Below, piece by piece: positions 46,303 to 56,750 of a DNA stretch of 64,000 nucleotides (its first letter is position 1; the number at the start of each line of letters is the position of its first letter). The translations under genes and the position numbers were made by a program. The stretch comes from Ampelocalamus luodianensis (lineage: Eukaryota > Streptophyta > Magnoliopsida > Poales > Poaceae). The stretch lies in the NCBI GenBank assembly GCA_036346255.1, contig CM070633.1, forward strand, positions 11,222,001 through 11,286,000, given 5' to 3'. A model generated the notes under the pieces. It was not told the DNA's origin, did no database searches, and worked only from the letters and a program-made list of their open reading frames with translations.

Positions 46303-47897
46303 CTTTGTTAAAACTTATGCACTAGGACTTGGTGGTCCCCTAGCTTGGGTGAACCCTAAACTGTTTTATGCTCGGGCAAGAAGGTCGGGAGTGAGTAGTG
46401 GGTGCTCTAGGGTGGTGCCCTAGAATCACTTTGGTTTGTGGATGGTCTTGCTTGAGCAGCAACTAAGGACCTTACTTTGTGATCCAATGATCCGGGTATT
46501 TTCGTGCAACCACAAGACCACTTTATGGGGGTGGTCTGGGCCAAATAATTAGCAAAGAGCTGACTTGGTTCTGTTGTGGGTGAGCGTGTGATTCGCTGGC
46601 GCAAGAGGGGGCATGAATCTGATTTTGTGTGAGGCTCATTAGAAGCGAAACCTTAGCGGGCAGCTCTGAGCCAGTTCCAAGTTTTGTAAAGTCCTTGTCG
46701 CGCTCTCTAGGCTATTCATCTTCGGAAATGAGCAAGGTTTTGACAGGAATCGCCCCGCTAGAGAGGTTGTGAATTGTTGGTAAAGTTGTACACCTCTGCA
46801 GAGTGAAAAATCTATTCGAATAGCTAAGTCCTTGGTCATGGACAGTTGCCTGGTAATTTTGCGCAAGGGGTAGTCTTTTTAAAATATTGAGGTCCTGGAC
46901 TCTCACGGGAGGCCATGGCTGTTTTCTCGAAGAGACCTTAGTCGGCTCCAGAGAGGTCGTGGTTGGCTCGTGGGTGGTCCAGGGTGCTCGGGGTAGGTGC
47001 CTCGGACGTCCTAGAGTTGGTGCTCTAGGGTGGTCGTGGGGGTGGTCCTAGACGTGGGTGCGGCCAGGACCTCCCACGAGTGGTTTTGGGAGTGAGTTGG
47101 TGCTCACGACCTCCCCTTTTCAATCAAATATATTTATGTATTATTGTTTTAACTTGGGCACTTAATCTATTTATGCTATTTCCTTTGGAATACTGCTTTC
47201 TACAAACTAGCCTTGCAGCCCTCCGTTGGTAAGCCATTGCATGAATATTATTTGCATAACTGTTCCCTGTGACTTGCTGAGTACATTCAACGTACTCATG
47301 GCTTTAAGCCCTCTGATTTTAGCAGTGGCCGAAGATGACCCAGTTCAAGGTAGCTCAGACCTCTACAAGGAGGAGTTCTTCAATGATCCAACCTTCTAGG
47401 GACGTCCTCCACTCGACAGCCTATGGGTTTGTCGGTTGGCGCCACGCGTTTTCGGTGTTTTGTTGTAAAGCTCTATTATCGGATTTTGTAGCCCTTGTTG
47501 GCAACTGCTGTAAACTACCTTGGCCATAAGGCCCTTGCTTATTTATTGAACTTTTTTCACTGCACTTTTTGTGGACTTAGTGGTTGTGATTGCACCTATG
47601 TTGATTTGTGCGAGTTAGCTTCGGTTCCTCGGACTAACTCAGTGCACAGGTGTCCATGACCTCCGGGAGGTCCTTGCGATCTCCTGGGAGGTCCTGGAGG
47701 ACCTCCTCCTTGGGTGTTCTTAGAGGATCCTACACGACCTCCAAGTGGTCCTGTCGGACCTCCCTAAGAGGTCCTGGGAGATCTTCTTAGCACCCCTCAG
47801 GGTGGTCCCGACATTTACTGTGTGAATTAGCTACTGATCATGGGATTAGTTCAAAAATACACAAAGGATTTAGGGGTGTTACTCCGGGGTCTGACAC

Positions 47898-48053
47898 CAC
47901 CCAGGAGGAAGCCATGGAGACTACTATGGAAGAGCTATGTGGAGCCTACAAGATGCTACAACTTGCAGAAGAAAGGATTGCTAAGCTTAAGGGAGCTTTG
48001 TACACTCAGGAGGCACTTGCACCTTTACCAGAAGAGCCTAAGGAGCCAGTTCC
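47898..48053 (+). pseudogene. ORF fragment after LTR G, interrupted by Angela-like LTR
   Basis: METTMEELCGAYKMLQ and a charged helical stretch run into a Pro-rich segment (PLPEEPKEPVP). The Angela-like insertion lies at 48054-50064. Beyond it the same frame resumes at 50065 with a Pro-rich segment (VPILPMPVPP), then YHWDQFERMPAHS and a CRGCGG motif, ending near 50210. The perfect target duplication shows both parts were one ORF. Its position before a gag (50525) suggests a leader ORF of a gypsy element. I do not recognise the family. Confidence 0.45.
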
Positions 48054-50064
48054 TGTTGGGATATGGGTAGGCTACGCTAGCAACAGTTCAAAATTTCTAC
48101 CATGTAAAATCAGGAAGCCAAGCAAGTAGATAATCATAGATCGTTACCATCGGACGCGCAGTGCAGCGAAAGAGGAGTTGGAACAGCCTAGTCTGACAAA
48201 AGAGCATGTCAATGTAGTGGTTGTAGTCGATCATTCACCGCAGTCGATCGTCCAGTGTAGCGATTGTTTCCTCTAGCAACCAATCTAGTTCCTCGCCAAG
48301 ATCGTGGATCATCCTCAAGCGCAACAACGCAATAGCGCCTCTACAGTATCCACACGTCGAGGGCAGGAACGCCGTACGCCGGTGTGCTAGCACCAAATCA
48401 CACGGAAAGGCTCTCTCAAGAAGATGGTGGCTTGGGTTTTGGAGGAACAACTCATGTGTGTTACACCCCCTTCCAATAGCCTTAAGCATCTCCTTATATA
48501 GTGCCCGTAACGGATCCTATCTGAACACGTTTGACGAATCATATCCGTACTGGTTTGTTCCAACCCTCTAAGTGTGTGACCCGTTAGGTTTATGTGTAGT
48601 TCGGTTGTGACACAGAAATACTTTTCCGATCATGAATCGTAGCGGTACCTAGCAGAACATAATGATTTTTCGAATACACACAATTTGTATCGGACGAACC
48701 TTAATACAATATGATCTATGACCAGGTCCTTATCACTTATGACCAACTCGTATCTAGTCACGTCCAGTCCATATTAAGTTATGACCAGTTTGTAACTCCT
48801 TACGACCAGTTGGTGATTATGTTCGAGCATATATTCGACCAGTCTACGACTTGTTCGCATCTCCATATAACCAGTCTACGACTTGTTTGCATCTCCATAT
48901 GACTAGTTTACGACTAGCTCAAAACTATGTTTGACCAGTCTACGACTTGCTCGCATCTCCATATGACCAGTCTACGACTAGCTCGAAACTATGTTCGACC
49001 AATTTACGACTTGTTCGCATCACCATATGACCAGTCTACGACTAGCTCGTAACTGTGTATGACCAGTCTATGACCAGCTCATATCTCCATACAACTAGCT
49101 CATAACCGTGTACGACCAGTTTCGATCAGTCTACGACCAGCTCGAAACTATGTGCGACCAGTCTACGACAAGCTCGTATCTCCATACGACTAGCTCGTAA
49201 CTGCGTACGACTAGTTTTGACCAGTCTACGACCAGCTTCGACCAATCTACAACCAGCTCGTATCTCCATACGACCACTTCGTATTTGGTCAAACTAAATG
49301 ACCTTCTAGTGTATTCTCCCTTTGCCTCACGATATCTGGTTGAACTCCAGGTGAGATATCATGTAATCCATGGACTGGTCAATACTTTCTCGATCAAGTG
49401 TTGGATAACTTCACGTGGTCGAACTCTTCGACCATTAGTGGCATGTCCATGCACTTTCTTTATCCGATCACATCGAGGGGCCCAGAGATATCTCTCCTGT
49501 TATGTTAGGAGGGACAAATCCCATATCCGACTAGTCACATTCCTCCGCATGTTTCATAGCATACCCGAAAGCTACCTTTATAACTACCTAGTTACGGAGT
49601 AGCGTTTGGTAGCCCCTAAGTGTATTGTTAGACATGTAGGAATCCATGCTGATCTCAGGTCTAAGGATTATACATCATCATTGCTTGAGACCAACTAATG
49701 ACACATAAAATCATAATAATCTCAACAGTGTCTCAAGGTGGGTCAATCTAACACCATGTTCTCTAACATGTGTTCACATTATTGATTCGATATCTTTATA
49801 TCTATGACCGGTGAAACATGGTCATCAATCAATACATGTCTTGGTCGATAGGATCACTAGTGTTCCGACTAGTGACATCCAACTAGGGATACATTTAGAA
49901 TGACATCATGATAAGTTAAAAGAGCTTCACCAACAAGTCACATACTCGTTAATCTTTATAACTGATGATTCAATCAAGGAACAGAATTACACTTATTCAA
50001 TAACATAGAAACATAGACGTGATATCATCATCTCCATGATTGCCTCTAGGGCATATCTCTAACA
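48054..50064 (-). mobile_element. Angela-like Ty1/copia solo LTR, TSD GTTCC
   Basis: On the minus strand it begins TGTTAGAGATATGCCCTAG at 50064, the signature start of Angela/BARE-type LTRs, and ends CATATCCCAACA at 48054. GTTCC flanks both sides (48049-48053, 50065-50069). It is 2,011 bp with no internal domain. It includes the CGACCAG array at 48711-49275. Confidence 0.85.
48711..49275 (-). repeat. Degenerate CGACCAG satellite-like array inside the Angela-like LTR
   Basis: About 17 units of roughly 30-37 bp are built from ACGACCAGTCTACGACTAG, CTCGTAACT and CATCTCCATACGAC segments in varying order. Near-complete units alternate with shortened ones. Confidence 0.7.
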
Positions 50065-50524
50065 GTTCCTATCCTCCCTATGCCAGTGCCACCTATTTCC
50101 ATTATGCCAGTTCCATATCATTGGGATCAGTTCGAAAGGATGCCTGCTCATTCGCTAGTCTATAATGAAGAAGAGCATTGTCGTGGTTGTGGAGGCTACC
50201 TCAGTGGGTGAGACAACAAAGAGTTCCATGAGTTGAGGCTCATAGTGTGAGAGCCGCATCAGCTTAAGATTAGGAGTATTGCCCTTTAGGCATTATACTT
50301 CGTTTAGTTCCACATTGCTTGTTTTCTTGTGTGCTTGCAGTATGAGCTGTAGGAGCCCTTAGGCACTTGTTGCAGCCATGCTAAGACACTATTAATATAA
50401 TTGACTTTAATTGGTGTGTATTTGTGTCTTTGTGTTGTGATTGTTTGGGTTTAACCATACCCATATTAGTTATTTAGTCATCTTGTGCTTTTCCCTCTTA
50501 TCTAAACCCTAGAGCAATCCGTAG

Positions 50525-51450
50525 ATGGTTCAGACCCGCAATTCAACCGGTAGTGGAGCTAGTGGTTTAGAGGATGCCAACAACAACAACACGCGCGCAG
50601 CAGCCCCACATCAAGCACCACAAGTGTATTTGTAGAACTTTAGAGCATTCATGGTCGCTCGGACTTAGTTGATGCGACTATGATGCAACAGATCTGAACA
50701 TGACCAACAATCCACCCAACAACAATGCTACACCGGTTCACGGATCACGGTGTATTCTAAGCTTACAGAGTTCATGAGGACTCGACCACCTACTTTTTCT
50801 GGAAGTGCTTCACTCGTAGAGGTTGATGATTGGCTAATTTTTGTGGAAAGGAAGTTGCTTATTACTCAATGCAACGACCATGAGAAGGTGCTCTAACAAC
50901 TCACTAGTTGGAAGGAATTGCTACTGAATGGTGGGAGAACTATTGTGCTACCCATGAAACTCCACAGGATATCACTTGGGAAGAGTTCACTACCGCTTTT
51001 TGCCAATACCATGTGCCAGAAGGAATCATCGATCTCAAGAAAGATGAGTTTCATGCAAGCGAGAAAGGAGGAATGTCAGTGTCAGACTAAAACAATAAGT
51101 TTACTCGACTTTATCATTATGCCCCTGAGGATGTGGCTACCGATAAAGCAAGGCAGAGTCGCTTCTTGAAAGGATTGAACTCAGGACTACAATTTGGTTT
51201 GATCACCGATACTTTTTCGAATTTCCAAGAACTAGTCAATAAGACTCATATTCTTGACGACAAGCATAAGGAGTTGGAAGATAACCGTAAGAGTAGAATG
51301 AGTCAATAAGGAGGATTTCAACATTAGCAAAAGACAAGATTTGTTCCACAATAGGTTAATAGTTTCCCTCCATAGAATGTGTTCAAGCCTCATCGCAATC
51401 GCACTCGCATCGTTAGTCGAATTTTTGCAATCACCGCCTCACAACACCAA
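50525..51450 (+). pseudogene. gag of element H, copy 1
   Basis: It starts ATGGTTCAGACC (MVQTRNSTGSG). The capsid region reads LTEFMRTRPPTFSGSASL and VEVDDWLIFVERKLL, then TPQDITWEEFTTAF, HVPEGIIDLKKDEF and RFLKGLNSGLQFGL, a standard Ty3/gypsy retrotrans-gag order. Stops and small deletions break it; several stops (for example after MSVSD and SRMSQ) sit where Gln or Glu is expected. There is no zinc knuckle. Confidence 0.75.
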
Positions 51451-51454
51451 TCCC

Positions 51455-52086
51455 GGAAGTGAAACCAACGTTGGAAGATCAGATTCAGAAGGCTCAGAAG
51501 GATGACCCTGAAATCAAGCATATCAAACTCAAAATGGAAGACTGAAAGTTTAAGGATTTTACTTTAGATGATCAAGGTACGCTTTGGATCAATGATCCCA
51601 TTTGCGTGCCACATCAAAAGGAATTGAAGTAGTTGATAATGAGGAAGCCTATGATTCAAAGTATTCTATTCACCACGGAAGTACTACGATGTACTAGGAT
51701 CTTAAGGAAAGATTTTGGTGGCCCAATTCAAAACGATAAGTCGCAGAGTATGTTGCATCGTGGGGCATCTATCAAAGAGTAAAAGCAGCATCAGGGACTT
51801 GTACGATTATTACAACCCCTGAAAATTCTAGAGTGGAAATGGAAAGAGATTGACATAGATTTTATTGTTGGTTTGCCAAGAACTCAGTTAGGATATAATT
51901 ATATTTGTGTTGTAGTAGATCGTCTGACAAAGGTTTTTCATTTCATACCAGTAAAGACTACTTACACTAGAGACCGTTTGGCAAAATTGTACATGTTGAG
52001 AATTGCTAGTTTACATGGTGTGCTAAAGAAGATAGTGTCAGACCAAGGATCTCAGTTCATCTCGTGTTTCTGGCATAGTTTGCATG
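51455..52086 (+). pseudogene. Truncated integrase of element H, copy 1
   Basis: Protease, RT and RNase H are missing: gag is followed directly by the integrase zinc-finger region (IHHGSTTMY, ERFWWPNSK; the CxxC is lost as WGIY). The catalytic core comes next (RTQLGYNYICVVVDRLTK, then SDQGSQF). The protein stops at CFWHSLHE, where the host-like fragment begins. The third catalytic residue (Glu) is absent, so it cannot be active. Confidence 0.78.
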
Positions 52087-53105
52087 AATCCTGGTGCCTG
52101 GAAGTGCTACACGCGATGTACCGAGGCCTCTGCGATGCCTCTCAGAGGGTTTGGGATAGTTCCATACTCTGCAGATGCCCACTACTACTGCAGTTGTAGT
52201 CGTTTGAGAGCTTCCAGATCGATTAGTCACAAGTGGACCTTAGGGCATACTCCCACGCCCTATATGTCAACGACGACATCGATAGCCCGACCATAGGTAC
52301 AGTGTGCTGTCATCGACGGGTAAGTTTTTTGTATGGTTCGTTTGTTTTGTACTTTGCTTCCACCCTATGTGCCATGGTATGTGATTGTTTTGTTCTACAG
52401 GTCACATTCACACCGGTCACAAATGCATTCCTCGTACCCAGACTACGTGGTGATTTTCGAGTAGCTGATAGACGACTGCGTCATCTGGAGACCGTACACT
52501 GCAGAGAGGTTGTACGACCACGCACCCCACGAGTTGTCCAGGCAATGCGCGTGAGACTCTGCTTATTGGCTCACGTGGTGTTGCTTGGCGTATGACATGC
52601 ACGTGGAGCTGTACTATGTCCAACGGGTGATAAGGTAGTTCATTATATGGCAGGAGGTCCTGGTCCCCTTGTGAGAGCCATTACCCCCGAATGTCCACGG
52701 GTAAGTTCATCTTGAATATAGAATCTTCTTCGTTTTCCATTTGTGCTAAAATTTTTGTCGTGTTGCTTTTTGCAAGCGAGCCAAGAAGGGTGTCCTAGGT
52801 ACCACATCCTGAGCACTTCACATGGAGTCGTGGGTGCAGACGTGGGTACATGCATTGGACGACGTGGTCCAGGAGGCTGCCCCATACGACCACTAGATGT
52901 ACCACGACTACATCAAGTGGTACAACACTTGGATGAGAGTGTGTTTCGTTCGAGTCGTGGATGACCCACAGCCACACATCGCCGAGACGACCGACACCTA
53001 CCCACGCAACTGACTGCAATCCACTCCACCCGAGAGTGGGGAAGACAACGCACCGGTGGAGCCCAGGAAAGCAAGGTGGTAGTGGAGGACCCCCGAACTA
53101 GAAGA
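52087..53105 (+). pseudogene. Captured plant-mobile-domain gene fragment, copy 1, with introns
   Basis: The reading matches the C-terminal half of plant mobile domain (MAIN/PMD) proteins. It has EVLHAMYRGLCDASQR, CPLLLQL (then a stop where Trp is expected) and SFESFQID. After an intron come IWRPYTAERLYDH (clearer in copy 2), HVELYYVQRVI and MYHDYIKWYNTWMRV. Intron-like gaps with GT-AG ends lie at 52320-52400 and 52701-52780. Splicing the first restores the frame. Retained introns mean the capture was from genomic DNA or unspliced RNA. Several stops make it non-coding now. Confidence 0.65.
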
Positions 53106-53136
53106 TGAGTATGACCGAGCCGAGCGCGCGGCAGAT

Positions 53137-53542
53137 GTAACATCCCAAATTTTCAGTTCTATTAAAAAGAAAATTTAATTAATTCCCTTCAATTTTTTGG
53201 ATTTTAAAAATATTTTCCGTAATTATTTGAAAGCCAAAATAAATTATTTACAAATCTAAATACCAATTTTAAGTTGAAAATATTTTCATTAAGTTCAAAA
53301 TAATTCAGGGAGTTTCTATGAATTTTTCCAAACTTTTTTTTAACTCTATTTGCTATTTTCTAAAAACCTATTTCATTTCTTGTCATTTCTATAAATAAAA
53401 AAATCATTAAAAATCATAAATTCAATCTCGGGCTGAATTTCTTTTCCCAAGGCCCACGTTTTCCTTCCCAGCCCACGACCTTTTCTCCTTTTTCCCCATA
53501 CCCATACCGTCCCATGTACCCCAGCCGCACGCGCGCTGGCCC
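53137..53542 (+). repeat. Start of LTR H, copy 1 (cut by the duplication)
   Basis: TGTAACATCCCAAATTTTC begins here. It is identical in outline to 56751-57154 and stops at the duplication junction. No clear polypurine tract precedes it. Confidence 0.7.
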
Positions 53543-54129
53543 AAGTCACATACTCGTTAATCTTTATAACTGATGATTCAATCAAGGAACAGAATTACAC
53601 TTATTCAATAACATATAAACATAGACGTGATATCATCATCTCCATGATTGCCTCTAGGCATATCTCTATGATTCCTATCCCGCCTATGCGGTGCCACCTA
53701 TTTCCATTATGCCAGGTCCATATCATTGGGATCAGTTCGAAAGGATGCCTGCTCATTCGCTAGTCTATAATGAAGAAGAGCATCGTCGTGGTTGTGGAGG
53801 CTACCTCAGTGGGTGAGGCAACAAAGAGTTCCATGAGTTGAGGCTCATAGTGTGAGAGCCGCATCAGCTTAAGATTAGGAGTATTGCCCTTTAGGCATTA
53901 TACTTCGTTTAGTTCCACATTGCTTGTTTTCTTGTGTGCTTGCAGTATGAGCTGTAGGAGCCCTTAGGCACTTGTTGCAGCCATGCTAAGACACTATTAA
54001 TATAATTGACTTTAATTAGTGTGTATTTGTGTCTTTGTGTTGTGATTGTTTGGGTTTAACCATACCCATATTAGTTATTTAGTCATCTTGTGCTTTTCCC
54101 TCTTATCTAAACCCTAGAGCAATCCGTAG
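53543..54129 (+). other. Copy 2 left part: Angela-like LTR edge and leader
   Basis: The first 130 bp are the Angela-like LTR start (minus strand). The rest is the Pro-rich ORF remnant and the leader before gag H. There is no independent gene. Confidence 0.65.
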
Positions 54130-55062
54130 ATGGTTCAGACCCGCAATTCAACCGGTAGTGGAGCTAGTGGTTTAGAGGATGCCAACAACAACAACACCGC
54201 GGCGCAGCAGTCCCACATCAAGCACCACAAGTGTATTTGTAGAACTTTAGAGCATTCATGGCTGCTCAGACTTAGTTGATGCAGACTATGATGCAACAGA
54301 TGCAGAACATGACCAACAATCCACCCAACAACAATGCTACACCAGTTCACGGATCACCAGTGTATTCTAAGCTTACAGAGTTCATGAGGACTCGACCACC
54401 TACTTTTTCTGGAAGTGCTTCACTCGTAGAGGTTGATGATTGGCTAATTTTTGTGGAAAGGAAGTTGCTTATTACTCAATGCAACGACCATGAGAAGGTG
54501 CTCTAACAACTCACTAGTTGGAAGGAATTGCTACTGAATGGTGGGAGAACTATTGTGCTACCCATGAAACTCCACAGGATATCACTTGGGAAGAGTTCAC
54601 TACCGCTTTTTGCCAATACCATGTGCCAGAAGGAATCATCGATCTCGAGAAAGATGAGTTTCATGCAAGCGAGAAAGGAGGAATGTCAGTGTCAGACTAA
54701 CACAATAAGTTTACTCGACTTTATCATTATTCCCCTGAGGATGTGGCTACCGATAAAGCAAGGCAGAGTCGCTTCTTGAAAGGATTGAACTCAGGACTAC
54801 AATTTGGTTTGATCACCGATACTTTTTCGAATTTCCAAGAACTAGTCAATAAGACTCATATTCTTGACGACAAGCATAAGGAGTTGGAAGATAACCGTAA
54901 GAGTAGAATGAGTCAATAAGGAGGATTTCAACATTAGCAAAAGACAAGATTTGTTCCACAATAGGTTAATAGTTTCCCTCCATAGAATGTGTTCAAGCCT
55001 ACTGCAACTGCACCTCACACTGTTAGTCAGAATTTTTGCAATCCTGCCCTGTCAACACCAAT
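54130..55062 (+). pseudogene. gag of element H, copy 2
   Basis: It carries the same gag as 50525-51450 with a few differences. The stretch MMQQMQNMTNNPPNNN is readable here but broken in copy 1. In-frame stops are shared, so they predate the duplication. Confidence 0.75.
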
Positions 55063-55697
55063 CCCGGAAGTGAAACCAACGTTGGAAGATCAGATTCAGA
55101 AGGCTCAGAAGGATGACCCTGAAATCAAGCATATCAAACTCAAAATGGAAGACTGAAAGTTTAAGGATTTTACTTTAGATGATCAAGGTACGCTTTGGAT
55201 CAATGATCCCATTTGTGTGCCAGATCAAAAGGAATTGAAGTAGTTGATAATGAAGGAAGCCTATGATTCAAAGTATTCTATTCACCACGGAAGTACTACG
55301 ATGTACTAGGATCTTAAGGAAAGATTTTGGTGGCCCAATTCAAAACGAGAAGTCGCAGAGTATGTTGCATCGTGGGGCATCTATCAAAGAGTAAAAGCAG
55401 CATCAGGGACTTGTACGATTATTACAACCCCTAAAAATTCTAGAGTGGAAATGGAAAGAGATTGGCATAGATTTTATGGTTGGTTTGCCAAGAACTCAGT
55501 TAGGATATAATTATATTTGTGTTGTAGTAGATCGTCTGACAAAGGTTTTTCATTTCATACCAGTAAAGACTACTTACACTAGAGACCGTTTGGCAAAATT
55601 GTACATGTTGAGAATTGCTAGTTTACATGGTGTGCTAAAGAAGATAGTGTCAGACCAAGGATCTCAGTTCATCTCGTGTTTCTGGCATAGTTTGCAT
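55063..55697 (+). pseudogene. Truncated integrase of element H, copy 2
   Basis: It is as copy 1 (MVGLPRTQLGYNYICVVV at 55476), with the WHRFYGW segment intact and the same end at CFWHSLHE. Confidence 0.78.
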
Positions 55698-56710
55698 GAA
55701 TCCTGGTGCCTGGAAGTGCTACACGCGATGTACCGAGGCCTCTGCGATGCCTCTCAGAGGGTTTGGGATAGTTCCATACTCTGCAGATGCCCACTACTAC
55801 TGCAGTTGTAGTCGTTTGAGAGCTTCCAGATCGATTAGTCACAAGTGGACCTCAGGGCATACTCCCTCGCCCTATATGTCAACGACGACATCGATAGCCC
55901 GACCATAGGTACAGTGTGCTGTCATTGACGGGTAAGTTTTTTGTATGGTCCGTTTGTTTTGTACTTTGCTTCCACCCTATGTGCCATGGTATGTGTTTGT
56001 TTTGTTCTATAGGTCACATTCACACCGGTCACAACTGGATGCCTCGTACCCAGACTACGTGGTGATGTTCGAGCAGCTGATAGACGACTGCGTCATCTGG
56101 AGACCGTACACTGCCGAGAGGTTGTACGACCACGCACCCCACGAGTTGTCCAGGCAATGCGCGTGAGACTCTGCTTATTGGCTCACGTGGTGTTGCTTGG
56201 CGTACGACATGCACGTGGAGGTGTACTATGTCCAACGGGTGATAAGGTAATTCATTATATGGTAGGAGGTCCTGGTCCCCTTGTGAGAGCCATTACCCCC
56301 GAATGTCCACGGGTAAGTTCATCTTGAATATAGAATCTTCTTCGTTTTCCATTTGTGCTAAAATTTTTGTCGTGTTGCTTTTTGCATGCAAGCCAAGAAG
56401 GTTGTCCTAGGTACCACATCCTGAGCACTTCACATGGAGTCGTGGGTGCAGACGTGGGTACATGCATTGGACGACGTGGTCCAGGAGGCTGCCCCATACG
56501 ACCACTAGATGTACCACGACTACATCAAGTGGTACAACACTTGGATGAGAGTGTGTTTCGTTCGAGTCGTGGATGACCCACAGCCACACATCGCCGAGAC
56601 GACCGACACCTACCCACGCAGCCAGACTCTGCAATCCACTCCACCCGAGAGTGGGGAAGACAACGCACCGGTGGAGCCCAGGAAAGCAAGGTGGTAGTGG
56701 AGGACCCCCG
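55698..56710 (+). pseudogene. Captured plant-mobile-domain gene fragment, copy 2, with introns
   Basis: This is the better-preserved copy: SQLDASYPDYVVMFEQLI, DDCVIWRPYTAERLYDHA, PHELSRQCA, then HVEVYYVQRVI. Introns with GT-AG ends are 55932-56012 and 56313-56392, the same lengths as in copy 1 (81 and 80 bp). The C-terminal part has WVQTWVHALDDVV, YHDYIKWYNTWMRVCFV and an acidic tail. Plant mobile domain proteins are nuclear factors linked to silencing and are also known from transposable elements. The family call is from pattern recognition. Confidence 0.65.
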
Positions 56711-56750
56711 AACTAGAAGATGAGTATGACTGAGCCGAGCGCGCGGCAGA

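Larger units (their letters stand above)
44270..47897 (+). mobile_element. G: long gypsy LTR rich in tandem repeats and hairpins
   Basis: It starts TGTAACGTCCC. The end is near GGGGTGTTAC or the following CTGACA (47881-47897) and is uncertain. It shares the CTATTCGAATAG plus GTCCTTGGTCATGGAC module (46812-46843) and a TGAGTAC/GTACTCA stem-loop (47278-47298). It contains a 30-bp array (44550), a 59-bp array (45115), 27-bp hairpin units (46234) and many GGTCC/GGACC inverted repeats (46900-47110, 47645-47815). The 217-codon minus-strand frame at 44475-45128 is open because the 30-bp repeat encodes a 10-residue repeat; I do not regard it as a gene. Confidence 0.65.

Noticed and set aside
44270..53137. 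G and H as the two LTRs of one element
   Set aside because: LTR starts differ (TGTAACGTCCCG against TGTAACATCCCAAATT) and the sequences do not align, although G does lie upstream of gag H.
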